Shown here in pieces: positions 1-10,978 of a stretch of DNA of 64,000 nt. The stretch covers positions 70,217,634 to 70,281,633 of the forward strand of contig NC_133537.1 of assembly GCF_048544455.1 (NCBI RefSeq), in the 5' to 3' direction. The notes beneath the pieces are model-generated. The model did not search any database, was not told the origin of the DNA, and saw only the letters and a program-made list of their open reading frames with translations. The stretch comes from Silene latifolia. Taxonomy: Eukaryota > Streptophyta > Magnoliopsida > Caryophyllales > Caryophyllaceae. Each line of letters opens with the position of its first letter. Positions within the stretch are counted from its first letter, which is position 1. A program made the translations under genes and the position numbers.

Positions 1-779
1 CTCATCCCATCTCGCAAAACGTGCTCTATGCCTCAATAAACTATACCAATCTTCCTTTTCTTTTTCCACCATCTATCATAATCACATATAACTCATGTCC
101 TCCCCACCGAATTCATATTCATCATAAGTGCCACTCTTTACATCATAAGATTGGGTAACTTACGCTTCAGGACCAACACATACGTAAAACAATGCATAAG
201 GAAGTAATACAACACCTTTGGATTAAACGTAATATGCAACGAATGTCAAAAGATAAACATATGACCCGAAACACGCATATGACCTGCACAGACCCCACTC
301 GATCGAGTACCAGAACCTACTCGATCGAGTTGAGGCTACTCGATCGAGTGCCCTACATGCTCGATCGAGTGCCCCGACCTTAACCCAAACAGACCTTCTG
401 ATCTCTGACTTACTCGACCGAGTAGCCAGGCTACTCGATCGAGCGACCCCATACTCGATCGCGTGCCCGAGGTACTCGATCGAGTGCCCAAAAACACGAT
501 TCTGGTCAAAATAACGACAAATACCCACTCGATCGAATCATGCAGACTCGAGAATACTACCCGCATGTTATCTCACATACCCCCAACGTACTATGCATTC
601 ATTATTATTTCAACATTATGATTACAACTATGCATTCAAATCTGCGCGACTCCTCATACAATCAACATAATAATCTACTTCGTGTTATCAAGTGCCACGT
701 TATAAACAACCATCAAAAGAGCAAAGAAATAGCAACAATGAGAGCTCCACAGTGGATGATGCTCATTATTATTTCAACA
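1..779. other. Retroelement-derived flank, unassigned
   Basis: No convincing gene is visible. The stretch holds an array of ACTCGATCGAGT palindromes (297-540), the same motif found in the solo LTR at 1445-2785. It is therefore probably part of a related LTR retrotransposon whose remainder lies left of the window. Short overlapping ORFs on both strands follow from the palindromic repeat and are not protein-like. Confidence 0.5.
297..540. repeat. Array of ACTCGATCGAGT palindromes
   Basis: About nine copies of the perfect 12-bp palindrome ACTCGATCGAGT or one-base variants (CTCGACCGAGT, CTCGATCGCGT, CTCGATCGAAT) occur at irregular spacing of 17-55 bases. Each is usually followed by a short linker such as GCCC or ACC. 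The same motif recurs near 2608-2755. Confidence 0.9.
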
Positions 780-852
780 TTATGATTACAACTATGCATC
801 CACAGTGGATGATGCTCCATCAAAAGAGCAAGGAAATAGCAACAATGAGAGC
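598..852 (+). repeat. Interleaved short local duplications
   Basis: Two segments are each present twice in shuffled order. One, beginning ATTATTATTTCAACATTATG, lies near 601-636 and 765-800. The other, containing AAAGAGCAA(A/G)GAAATAGC, lies near 714-748 and 812-852. A third short unit (CCACAGTGGATGATGCTC) lies near 748-765 and 799-817. The pattern looks like template switching during repair or reverse transcription rather than simple tandem duplication. Confidence 0.75.
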
Positions 853-918
853 TTCAAAAGCTCACCCGTGACAAGTGAATAAGATGGCCCCATTGGCCAA
901 GACAAGAAAGAAAGAGAG

Positions 919-1158
919 TTGTCTCTATCAACTCAAGAAACCTTCAATGATCAAGTAGACGAAGTTTGCGGTCTTTGGGATGATGAGTTCGAAGGGATAT
1001 TCAATCCCTATATTGGTAATGCTCTGAACCAAGACCATCATGGAGAACAACAAATGCAAAAATCTATTGAGGACCTTTATCATGATAATGAACAAGCTTT
1101 CGACTACTTCTTCAAGGTGTTGAGTAACATCAACAACACCTTGAACATGCCCCCTTGA
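919..1158 (+). pseudogene. Unrecognised short ORF, retroelement remnant
   Basis: A 79-codon reading frame whose predicted protein is acidic and rich in Asp, Glu, Asn and Gln, ending before a TGA at 1156. No domain is recognised. It sits between unassigned repeat DNA and the solo LTR at 1445, upstream of the Athila-type ORF. It may be the end of an upstream gag/pol-like frame of the same element or an unrelated fragment. The ATG is in the middle of continuous open sequence, so the true start is unknown. Confidence 0.35.
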
Positions 1159-1444
1159 CATCTCACATTGGATGAGAGTTTGGTGGAGTCCTCCCTAAAC
1201 CACCATTTGTAAATATTCTAACTCCCTAACTTGTATTTCAATTATTACATTGCATTCTTTGTCATTTTGGATTTATTTTTGTGCCTTGATCAATATATTC
1301 ATCATTTTGAGAGAAGTGAGGGAGGGACTTATGATTTTATTGATGTGTAGTGCTCTACCTTAGTGTGGGGATAGCAATTGCCTAGACTATTCATGCCTTT
1401 GTAGTGCCCCTACAATGAAGAACACGAGAATTGAAGAATGAAAA
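1159..1444 (+). other. Athila-type inter-ORF spacer
   Basis: A/T-rich non-coding sequence containing 'AGTGTGGGGATAGC', similar to the 'TAGTGTGGGGATGG' seen after the long ORF at 5590. This supports both being untranslated parts of one retroelement. Confidence 0.5.
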
Positions 1445-2785
1445 TGTAACACCCCCATACTCCAAGTGCCTTACCAGGACCACTCAGGTATAAGGATGCT
1501 ACCATCTCGGTTGCCCGAGGCATGATAATCATAAGACAATGAAGAAACATACTTTATTAAATAAGTTTAAGTGATTACATTACAAAACCAACTGTAAGCA
1601 AAATACAATGTTCTCAACCTATAAACCAATCGAAAGGAACTGTTCTAATAAACACAGCGGAAGACTAAAGACTCAGATATGTGATGACTCCATCCCCAAC
1701 TAGATCCCACGCGTATCCAAGATATACCGCAAGCAATCGCTCACCACCCCGAATGGATCACCACAGTTTTTAAAACATTTAAACGGGGTCAATACTAATC
1801 ACACAATTAACATACATGTCACAATAAGATAAGCAGATGACTTAACCATCACACACACACACCATCACACCAATCCCAACAATCTCAATCACCGACCGTC
1901 CACCTTTGGACCGACCCGCGATGGGGGACCGCACCGTTCCCACCTAAGCCCCGCTCATCATACCGAGCGATAACCCTGTCCATTAATGTGCACATCCCCT
2001 TCCGTGGCGGGTTCCACGAAGGGCGAAACTAGGGCGTGAGGTCACTCCCGCAAGTGACCCCACTCAGCCGAGAACGCATCTCGAGAACCATCAACAGCAA
2101 TCACAACCACAAACACAGTATAATCATCATATCAAACAACCAAATACAGTACATCACCAATATCCCATTATGGGACTAATACTGAGTAGGAAATCCTACC
2201 TGGAAAGCAACACAATCATCGACGATCTAGCAAATTGCCTCAAAACCTCTCCTTTACAAATCCTTCTCCTATCACATAATCACATAATCACAATCTAACC
2301 TTAACAAATCATAAAAACCCCCAATCCCAAAATTAGGGTTTAACCAAATCAAAGGAAAGACAATAAAAAGGGTACATATATCTTACCCTCGACGCAAGGA
2401 ACTCAACGGTATAAACAACGACAAGAACTGACCGTCTGAACTCCAGGAATTGCTAAGAATGCGATTAAGAAGATGAACTTGTTTGCTTTCTCTCTTAAAC
2501 AGAAATTTAGGTTTTGGAAAAATGATTTGGAAACAATGACGGAAGTGTTTTATACTTTAATCGCATTATTAACAAAACCCGACAAAACAGCCCCGTCAGA
2601 ACCGGCTACTCGATCGAGTAGCTAAGGTACTCGATCGAGTGCCCCCTTACTCGATCGAGTACCCTAGTTACTCGATCGAGTACCCAACAGGTCAGAAACT
2701 ATTTTATTTCGCAAAACTCCTTTACTCGACAGAGTAAGGCCTACTCGATAGAGTACCCCAAGACTCATAAATACGGAGTATTACA
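1445..2785 (-). mobile_element. Solo LTR (gypsy, probably chromovirus-like)
   Basis: A 1341-bp insertion starts TGTAACACCC and ends GTATTACA. It is flanked by the 5-bp direct repeat GAAAA at 1440-1444 and 2786-2790, with no internal coding domains, which is the signature of a solo LTR. Read on the minus strand it begins TGTAATACTCCGTATTTATG and ends GGGGGTGTTACA, the look of Tekay/Del-type LTRs, so minus orientation is inferred. It contains five to six ACTCGATCGAGT-type palindromes near 2608-2755. It interrupts the Athila-type element and so is younger. Confidence 0.85.
2608..2755. repeat. ACTCGATCGAGT palindromes inside solo LTR
   Basis: Four perfect or near-perfect ACTCGATCGAGT units at 2608-2685 and two degenerate ones (ACTCGACAGAGT, ACTCGATAGAGT) at 2722-2755. 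On the minus strand they lie within about 180 bp of the LTR start. Confidence 0.9.
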
Positions 2786-2790
2786 GAAAA

Positions 2791-3527
2791 TGACACGGGT
2801 TGCGAAGTACCCACGGATGGACCTGAATCCGTGTGGTCAAGGAGGAATCCGAGCGTCCAAACGGACAATCCGCTCGTCCTGAAGAACCCGAGCGTCCAAA
2901 GTCACCAGACGCTCATCTGGTAGAGCTGCAGAATATAAAAAACTAGTCTGTAAAAGAATCCGAGCGTCTCAGCTGAGAATCCGCTCGTCTCATTCTGGAC
3001 GGCCGTCCTTCACAAAAGACGCTCGTCTTTTTCAGTTGCAAAAATCTGGGGATCTCTGTAAAGGAATCCCCTCCACAAAGAATCCGCTCGTCTTAGAAGC
3101 AAGACGCTCGTCCTGTGGCGTCTTTTCCTGGGTTAAACATTGAAGAATCCGCCCGTCCCGATGCTTGGTCCGCTCGTCCTCTGCTGCGTTTTCAAAAATA
3201 ACGGTTGATTTAAACCCCTTTTTCTCCTATTCATTCTCATTTTTTCAACATACAAACAATACCCACTACTCAAAAACCCCAAAAAACCCTCATCCTTCCC
3301 ATCAACAAAACCAAATTTCCTCAACCAAATTCAATCAAATCAAATCCAAACTTCCTCACAACAAAAATTAATCACTCCTTTTGCAACAACAAGTGATTCA
3401 AACACCAAAATATTCAACCTTTGAGTCGATTTTTTAGGATACAAAATAACATTCATCCTAAATCGATTTGGGTATCACTAAAAATTGAAGATTTCAATCT
3501 TCCATTGGTGTAATCAAGCAAAGGAGA
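2791..3527 (+). repeat. CCGCTCGTCC/GAGCGTCC motif spacer upstream of Athila ORF
   Basis: The first 400 bases contain at least ten alternating short motifs of the type AATCCGAGCGTCC and CCGCTCGTCC, in both orientations of the core. The same motif family reappears in the 3' LTR at 7370-7490, linking the two parts to one element. The rest (3200-3527) is an A/C-rich leader with no gene. Confidence 0.8.
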
Positions 3528-5156
3528 ATGGCAAGAACTAAAGGAGGTAACAAGGCACCCCCAAAGAAGACACTTTCCAAAAGACAACAAGCTCTTCAAG
3601 CAAAACAATTGTCAAAGGCATTGGTAGTCTATGAGGCGAGGTTGGAGGTTCAACAAGGTCCCCCTATGGAAACTACAACATCAACAACTCCGGTCATTGA
3701 GCAATTATCCAATTATCCGGAGGTAACTTTCACTTCCGACTCTCATAGAGAGAAATTCATTCTCTTTGCTAAGAAAACCATCATGCCTACTAAGTTTATT
3801 TGTGAAGATGCATTGTCAAAATTGGGTGTTCTTGAACAAACCAAAACCTTCTTTGAGTCTATGGGATTGGGTAAATTGTTTACAATGAAGGAATTGACAT
3901 ACCCCTCCCTCACCTTAGAATTTTTAAGTTCTTTGAAAGTCACAAGGGTGGAGACTCGAACCAACATCGAGTTTCGTCTTGAAAATGTTGATAGACGCAT
4001 AACTTATGGCGAATTGGGTAAGATATTAGGCCTTAGTGATAACCCGAAATATACAAAGACTCCTATCAAGTATGACCCCACTCCTCTTTGGATGGCAATT
4101 TCCGGGAAGAAATTCGTACGTTTTCATGATTGTCGTGCTCTCTTAGTCCACCATCCGGGCATTACATTATGGAATAAGTTCATTGGGAATACTTTGATAG
4201 CTAGAAATGACACAAATCACCTTACAAAACTCGATTGTATTCTTCTTGAGTTGGCCTTGAACATTGGGAGGGAATTTACCAAGCCATACAATGCTCTAAG
4301 ACTTTTGGTTGAACGATGGCTTAATGTCAATTGTGGCAAAGAAGGCACCGCCTTTATTGTAAATGGAGGACTAGTTACCCATTTGGCTAGGCATTTTAAC
4401 CGGGATTTCAACAGAAACAACACCTATGTGTCGGTTAAAGGAGGCCATCTTGTTGATATGGACACCATGATTCACAAGTTCAAGTGGGTCAAACACGACA
4501 CTCTTGACGACAAATATGGGTGGTTAACCAATGAAGCTAGATCTTTCACCTTGCCTTCCAAAATTTGCCGATTGAATGTTAACCGAACGAACTACCTTCT
4601 CCCACTCTCCGAAGAGACCAAGTATATCATTCAACAACAAAGAGGCGAAATTGCCGAGCCCTCCTCCTCCATTATCACCCCACCTTACCCATTTGAATAC
4701 CAAGAGTTCAAACCCAAGGATGTCGAAGTGGGAAATGATTACTTGACACTACTCATGAGGGAAATTAACAAGCAAGCTTATAATGATAGAGTGGATGCTT
4801 ACAAGGCCCAATATCCGCCCCTCCTACATCTTGCTAGGCAAGGACTTCTTGATCCGTCTTGTCCTTTGCCTAGTTGGGCGGATAGGGAAGTATTCTTTCC
4901 TAGCATTCCTAGTGGTAGTAGACCGGGTGGAGAGGAGATGGTTGTTGAAGAGGGTGGTGTTCAAGAAGAAGGTGTTCAAGAAGAAGAGGTTCAAGAAGAG
5001 GTTCAAGAAGAAGAAGCTCAAGAAGAGGAAGAGAAAAGTGAGGAAGAACAAGCAAGTGAAAGTGAGAGTGGACACGATTCCACATCTATTGAAGTTGATG
5101 ATACCTCAAGAGAGGATGATGATGATGAAGATGATGATACGATGGGTGAAGATTAA
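3528..5156 (+). CDS. Athila-type post-pol ORF (env-position protein)
   Basis: An intact 542-codon ORF. The N-terminus is basic (MARTKGGNKAPPKK). Residues about 100-330 contain a globular region with 'TYPSLTLEFLSSL' and 'LGLSD' motifs typical of the Athila ORF-1/putative plant transposon protein family. From about residue 455 the tail is an acidic, low-complexity run of Glu/Gln/Val repeats followed by Asp/Glu. No signal peptide or membrane segment is seen, so calling it an envelope protein would rest only on its position after pol. Athila-lineage elements carry such an ORF between pol and the 3' LTR, and its role is not established. The ATG chosen is the first in frame, just after an A/T-rich leader. 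No frameshifts are seen, so the insertion may be relatively young. Confidence 0.7.
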   Translation: MARTKGGNKAPPKKTLSKRQQALQAKQLSKALVVYEARLEVQQGPPMETTTSTTPVIEQLSNYPEVTFTSDSHREKFILFAKKTIMPTKFICEDALSKLGVLEQTKTFFESMGLGKLFTMKELTYPSLTLEFLSSLKVTRVETRTNIEFRLENVDRRITYGELGKILGLSDNPKYTKTPIKYDPTPLWMAISGKKFVRFHDCRALLVHHPGITLWNKFIGNTLIARNDTNHLTKLDCILLELALNIGREFTKPYNALRLLVERWLNVNCGKEGTAFIVNGGLVTHLARHFNRDFNRNNTYVSVKGGHLVDMDTMIHKFKWVKHDTLDDKYGWLTNEARSFTLPSKICRLNVNRTNYLLPLSEETKYIIQQQRGEIAEPSSSIITPPYPFEYQEFKPKDVEVGNDYLTLLMREINKQAYNDRVDAYKAQYPPLLHLARQGLLDPSCPLPSWADREVFFPSIPSGSRPGGEEMVVEEGGVQEEGVQEEEVQEEVQEEEAQEEEEKSEEEQASESESGHDSTSIEVDDTSREDDDDEDDDTMGED

Positions 5157-7014
5157 CAAACTTTGGAGGCTCCTACATTCTTACACCGCCATTATGGTTT
5201 GTCTATTTCCCTTATTTTTATTTTATCTTGATCATTTATTTTGTGGAGTCCTAGCAACATTGGAGGACTAACACCTTGGCTTCATTAAAGTGTTCTTTAT
5301 CTTTGTTCCCAACTTGTAAAATCCAAAATGACAATCTTTAGTTTCATGCATTGCATTCCATGTGTATAAACTCCCCCGAAATTCAAGACATTAGAAATAA
5401 TGTCTATTTTGGTTTAGGGAAGTCCATGCATATGCATTGGGAGATAATTTAAATTATGCTCTCCGCCATAACAAAAACACATGCATCATGTAGTGTAGCT
5501 TAGTATAATTTGCATTTAGTTTAGAAATCATGCATATTCATTGCATAATTTCCTTTCGTATCGGCCATTGAGGACAATGCCCATACTAGTGTGGGGATGG
5601 AAAATTCTAACTTGACTTTTATTCAAAATCCAAAAAAATCAAAAATTTCGAAAAATCCAAAAAAATTGAAAAATTGAAAAAATCAAAAACATGTTCATTC
5701 CTTTTTAGTGTAGACTTGTATATATTGTTTTGTATATATTGTGTTTGTTCATCCTTGTTCACATTGATTGACTATGACATATCCGAGACATGAGGATATT
5801 GAAGACCGCATGGTATGATCTTTCCAATCTCCTTTTTCCTCTTTATGTTAATGACTATGTGGCTTTATTTTGATTGATGCGGTAAAAACAATGTGAATTT
5901 AGGACTTGCATTTAGGTTATTTGGCATATTAGTTGGTAGAAGCATATGCATTAGGATGTATAAATGTTAGTTGCATCATGGCATGCAGTTTGCATGTTAG
6001 AAAAATTTTGTGAAACCGTCTACTTGGGAAGCTTGACAAGTGTATATAGGCCCTAGTAGATGCTTTTTCTTCTTAAGACTTTGCTTGTTAGAATACTTGT
6101 AAAACACCCTAGGATGTGTCATGCTAGTATCCTTTGACCCATGGATTAAGGCCTAGTCAAGAGTACCTTGTGGTGTGATAACTCCTTGGCTACCGTTTAT
6201 TCCAAGGTGACCCTTGAAGCCATGCAACCATCATCCATGTTCTACCACATTTTTTCATCAAAGGGAATGGGCACAAAAATTGTTCAAAAAACATTTGAGT
6301 TCAAGAATTGAAATGAAAAGTTGAAAAAAGTTTGCAATTGCATCAAAAGAAAAGAGGAGTAACAAAAATGAAAACTTCTATGCTTCAAATATAAGGCACC
6401 CTCATTACTAATTGGGGTGACTTTGAAAATGTTCAAAAAGAAAATGCAAACTCTCAAATGAAACTCAAATACTATCGATCCCTTTATCCATTGTATCCAT
6501 TTTTGTGCATGGTAGAGAGGGGACGACCCTTCTTCTTGTCTTGGCAAGAGGGGGAATTCCGCGATCCTCCGGTGTTTCTAGCACCATAGGGAGTCTATTC
6601 TTGACAAAAGAATTTAACAATTGAGGACAAATGTACCCTAGCTTGACACAACTTGGAGGTGATTTATTGGTATCCTTCTAGGCCTAGTAGTTTGAAGAAA
6701 CCATATCTATGAAGGAGTGTGTACCCTTGAATTGCTTCCCCTTTAGATAATGTCCGCCACTTAGATGAGGAAAGTGGCTATTCTTTTTTAGATGCATCCA
6801 TTACTTGATTTTGTGTGCTTTAATGTTTGGATGTGTCGCCATTTTGGCAAGACTCACCTTGCCTTGCAAGAAGGCATCCTACCTCATGGTTGTCTTGTTG
6901 TGAGTTGAAGGGGCGGAGTGAGACCCGCTAATTATCTCATGTCGGCTATATTAGTAGGATAGTTTAAATAAGGGTCCTGGTTTTTGTCACCTCTTTACTC
7001 GGGACGAGCAAAGA
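5157..7014 (+). other. Athila 3' untranslated region
   Basis: Nearly 1.9 kb without a credible gene. It includes 'TAGTGTGGGGATGG' near 5590, then an A-rich run of CAAAAA/GAAAAA units at 5620-5692. A polypurine-like GGTTTGGGGATA at 7019-7030 could prime plus-strand synthesis ahead of the 3' LTR. Confidence 0.55.
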
Positions 7015-8722
7015 TTCGGTTTGGGGATATTTTATGTGATCAATATTTGAGCATATTTAGTCCCCGAATTAGCCTCGTTCCTATGCTTTTTAGTGCATAT
7101 TTGGGTCATTTACTATCTTTAGTCCTTTATTTTGCATATTCTTTGAGGTTTTGTTTCCTTGGTAGGAGAGGAGTGCAAATCTTGCATTTTCATGGCAAAA
7201 TAGAGCTAAATTGATCGAATCTAATGACCAAGCATCAAAGAGAAGATAAGACTAGAAGGCCTTTGTACATAATGTAGTAGATGGACAATGATGAAGAAGA
7301 TCCTTGCATCCCCGACAAAATCCCGGAGGATTGTTAGAAGAAGAAAAGAAGAAAAGGAAGCTGAGCCAGGATCCGCTCGTCCCACCACTTGGGGCGCCCG
7401 TCCAGCAGCCTCCCAGGACGCTCGTCCAAGCCGCCCAGACTCCCGTCCAGCAGCTCCCCAATCCGCCCGTCCCGACCCTTGGACGCTCGGATTCTACTCC
7501 AGAGGGACACGTCCTCTTCTTCCCTCCATTGAAGATGCACATATTTTTGGAAGACTAGCTAAAAGGAGACCCGCATATTTTCTTGAGAGGAGCGATTCCT
7601 CAAGGACTTAATCGTCATTTAAGCCCTTAGTAACCCTAATTTGTGCACCTAATCCCCACTATAAATACCCCATTAGTCTAATTAGGTTATCATGTTTTTC
7701 TTATCAATCTTTAGTGTAGTTTATATCATTCTAATCTCTTCTTAATCTTGTAATCAACTTGTAATCAAATATTAATACAAATCTCATTTCCTTAATTTCT
7801 CTTTTGTTCATCTTTTATTTTGGGTAAATGAATATTATTTGGGTTTATTGGGAGATTGCAAACCTTCCATCAATCATCAAGTACTTCTTTTATTCTTTGC
7901 ATTATTATTTTGGAATCATCATTAGGTATAACTCTCTTAATCCCTTTTTAATTATTGTTAATCATCTTCATTTATTCATCATGTTTTGCTTTGTTAATAT
8001 GATTGACAACCTTGTTAACATTTTAAACTTGATAATAAGTGAGTAGTTTTCTTAACTAGGGTTAATGGGTAATTAGGGGAAACCAAAATAGGGGATGATC
8101 CATGCTTAATTTAATATGTTTTCATAATTTATTTGCTTGCTTGTTGTGATCTCAACTTATGCACATGTTATGTTTGATGAAATGCAAGCCTATGAATCCT
8201 TGCATTTTTTACCCATCACTTACCTTTTCAATGAGACTTGTAAGACGTAAACCAACTCGAGTCTCATTAGACCATGCATATAGTTGAGTAAGGAGGATTA
8301 AGTCGACTTGTAGGTGTTGTACAATCTAATTGATTCGGCTCCGGGGCCCAAACCTTCCTAGGATTGTAAGATATAAACCAACTCGATCCTATCACAACAA
8401 TAATTGCTTGCTTATAATTTGAGAATATGTTTGTATGATCAATTCCCATGAATCCCCTATGACCCCATGACACCCTAGTGCTTTTAATCAATTGTTTACA
8501 AGTCATTTTAGTCATCTTGCTTGTTTACTTTAATTGTTATTTAGTTTAGTGATCTTCTTATCTCAACCCAAATTGTGACACCCCTAGACACCGCTACTTA
8601 CAATCGAAAATCCTACATCAATACCCGTCCCTTGGGATCCGACCTTTACTTGCCTCTTTACTAATAGTACAGTTGTTTGTGAAGTTATAAATATTATTTT
8701 GGTCTAGGTTCTCCTAACGACA
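7015..8722 (+). repeat. Athila-type 3' LTR
   Basis: About 1.7 kb between the polypurine-like tract and the terminal ...AACGACA at 8722. The exact start is uncertain; a TG at 7035 (TGTGATCAATATTTGAGC) is one candidate. It contains GC-rich CCGCTCGTCC-type motifs at 7370-7490 and a TATA box at 7660. The right boundary is sharp: from 8723 the sequence matches the reverse complement of the right palindrome arm. Confidence 0.65.
7660..7667 (+). promoter_or_regulatory. TATA box of Athila LTR
   Basis: TATAAATA inside 'CCCCACTATAAATACCCC', a plant-like core promoter placed in the middle of the LTR as expected for a U3/R boundary. Confidence 0.6.
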
Positions 8723-8835
8723 AGTAGCTTGTGCATGTCCCACCATTTATATTAATGTTCGCGATTTTGTGCTGGGTCATAGTTCAGAAGAGTCTAACGT
8801 TATGGGCTAAGTCCACAATTAGGATGCCATCTTAG

Positions 8836-9819
8836 TGTTGGAGCTTGTGTCCTCCACAAATTAGTGTGATAACATTTGTAAATCTCTTACAGGTTCACAA
8901 GGGTATACTTCGTATTTTAATCAGTTGATTAACGATTACCTAATAACGGTTGGCTTGCTAGAAAGTTTGACGTTATTATCATACAGATGGCGGTGATCAA
9001 CTGGTCCCTAAAGGTCACACCTATAGGATGTGTTTGAGAGATGTGGTTATAGAAATATAATCACATTGATGCCTTTTATGACTAAACAGTTAGTCAATGT
9101 GTTGATGAGACAATTATTTAATGAAGATTAAATAATATTAGTTGAGAGAATTAATTAATCAATTCGTAAATTGAATATAATAAGTTATATTTAATTAAAT
9201 GTATGTAATGTTAGCTTGGACGAATTAATCTATTAATTCGTAATTAAATGTAATCGGTTATATTTAATATCAACAAGATGAATGTGTCATAGTGGTAATA
9301 GTGAGGGTACTCAAACCAAGAGGTCATGGGTTCGATCCTCACTAGATGATAATTTATATTTAACACATTTTTACATTTTTGGAAACCGAAAATAAGGAAT
9401 TAAAACTCCTTATTCTTTCGGTAATTGGGCCGGAAATTAGAGGATGAAAAATCCACCCTAATCTACCCTTATACACGGTTTAAGAGGGTGAGATGGGTGA
9501 ATTCATTCTAACCTAATTTTTGCCCTAACTCAACCTTGCCTCCTCTCATCGAAAAAAACACAAAAACCCTAAAAATTAATCAGTTAATTTTTGGATTGAT
9601 TCTAGCAAAATCAAAGGGCATTTCTCATATCGTCTTGGGTGCAACTGATAGGAGAATATCATTGCGATATTGTTCATAGGCCATAAAAGCTAGGACCGAA
9701 GGTTATTTCTCAATCCTTTACGTTTTGTTTATGCATTTTAGTTTTATGACTCGTAATCATCACTTTATAATTCGTTATAATCCTTAAAAATAAAGGGATG
9801 CATACAGATAAATCCCACA
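8836..9819 (+). mobile_element. Solo LTR, 984 bp, TSD CTTAG
   Basis: Starts TGTTGGAGC and ends AATCCCACA, flanked by CTTAG at 8831-8835 and 9820-9824. The right arm has an uninterrupted CCATCTTAGGTC equivalent near 59895, giving an empty-site proof of insertion. No coding sequence is seen. A tRNA-like segment lies at about 9278-9350. Orientation is assumed from TG...CA and is not certain. Confidence 0.9.
9278..9350 (+). other. tRNA-like segment with Pol III box A and box B
   Basis: TGTCATAGTGG at 9285-9295 differs from the box A consensus by one base. GGTTCGATCC at 9329-9338 matches box B. The spacing is 33 bases. The T-arm can form four of five pairs, but the acceptor ends do not pair, so this is a relic or mimic and not a functional tRNA gene. 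Confidence 0.5.
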
Positions 9820-9824
9820 CTTAG

Positions 9825-10375
9825 GTCTTTGTTATTCTGGATACACATTTGTCACTTACGGAATACACGTGCTACTTTTACTGGATACACAAATTGCTTC
9901 ATGTATCCGGTAGCATTAGCCTATGTATCTTTCAATATTAGCATTTGTTGCTGTGTTCATAGTTGTACTTTACCTCTAGATATACATCTCTTGCCTACAG
10001 CATATACATGCTACTTCTGTAGGATACACAAACCAATTCATGTATCCGCTAGCAATAGCCTGTGCATGTCTCACCATTATATTAATGTTTAGCGAGTTTT
10101 GTTGGGTCAGAATTCAGAAGATTTTAATTGGCTAAGCCTAGACGTAGGATGCACATTTGTCACTTATGGAATACACATGTTTCTTATACTGGATACACAA
10201 ATTGATTCATGTACCTGCTATCAATAGTCTGTGCATCTCTGAATATTCTTAGTTATTAAAATTTCATCTTAGTTATTTTCAGTTTCTTTGTTTGTAACTA
10301 ATTGTCTTTTTTTACTAACTTGCTAAATATGTAGGTCCAGATACTTTAGTCTTAATTAAGTCTACATAAACATCT
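9825..10375 (+). other. Left-arm leader upstream of F-box-like gene
   Basis: Non-coding sequence with repeated TGGATACACA/ATGTATCC words in both orientations. It mirrors 59346-59900 in the right arm. It probably includes the 5' untranslated region and an intron of the F-box-like gene. Confidence 0.5.
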
Positions 10376-10978
10376 ATGGAAAATTGGTGCAATGGGTGTG
10401 TTGTTAATATTCTAGCAGAAGATAAAGAACAGTTTATTAGAAATTATGTCCCTGAAAAGCAAACGGGAATGCGGTTTTCATTTGAACCGTTAAAGGAAGT
10501 TACCCTCAATGGCACAAGTTATGAAGCACAATATGATGTTTTTAATAATCAACATTTAATGAATGAGATCTTCACACGACTTGATTTGTACGAAGATAAG
10601 GCAAATATGGCAATGGTTTGTAGAAATTGGTGTCAACTCTTTCTCATACATCCAATGCACCTCGTGTTGACATGGCATTATTCTTGGGGTCTTTAGTACA
10701 AAATAATTTGAATGGGGTACGAATTGCTCGTAGGGGTCCTAACATCCTTTATCAAAGCTGCAAATGTTTTTTAACGGACAATATGATAGCGAAGTTCATC
10801 CTCCATTTTCACCAGGCAAAAAATGAAAGTCCTAATATGCATCTTAACATTCCTAATGATATTGCAATTGGCGAAGTGTTGTTGTTGCTTAGAGCTCTGC
10901 CATCTGAGACAAGAAGCACAACAATTTCCATTGCTGAAGATTTGCTAATTACTCGTGAAAATTTCTCTTTTTTTTGAT
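10376..10978 (+). pseudogene. F-box-like gene, left-arm broken copy
   Basis: Counterpart of the intact 233-codon gene at 58644-59345. The reading frame is the same up to the F-box-like segment (NQHLMNEIFTRLDLYEDKA, around residue 60-80). Relative to the right copy it has lost one Glu codon (YEAQ instead of YEEAQ). It lost one base in the CCAATGC/CCAAATGC stretch near 10650, which causes a frameshift, has three extra bases near 10678, and has one extra T in the poly-T near 10970. The remainder is open in another frame from about 10627. It is unlikely to make the full protein. Confidence 0.8.

Larger units (their letters stand above)
780..8722 (+). mobile_element. Athila-type Ty3/gypsy retrotransposon, 3' part
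   Basis: The 3' portion of an LTR retrotransposon. It has a short ORF remnant (919-1158), an inserted solo LTR (1445-2785), a spacer with CCGCTCGTCC repeats, a long ORF of the Athila post-pol type (3528-5156), about 1.9 kb of A/T-rich untranslated sequence and a 3' LTR ending in CA at 8722. It directly abuts the palindrome arm at 8723. In the right arm the equivalent site reads straight through (near 60010), so the Athila appears to have inserted into the outer part of the left arm; AGTAG at 8723-8727 would be its right target duplication. Its 5' end and the rest of that arm lie outside the window. Confidence 0.65.

Noticed and set aside
223-566. Minus-strand ORFs across the ACTCGATCGAGT array
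   Set aside because: Both strands are open because the repeat is palindromic; no protein-like composition.
3528-5156. Calling the Athila ORF a retroviral envelope
   Set aside because: Only its position fits; no signal peptide, fusion region or membrane anchor is visible.
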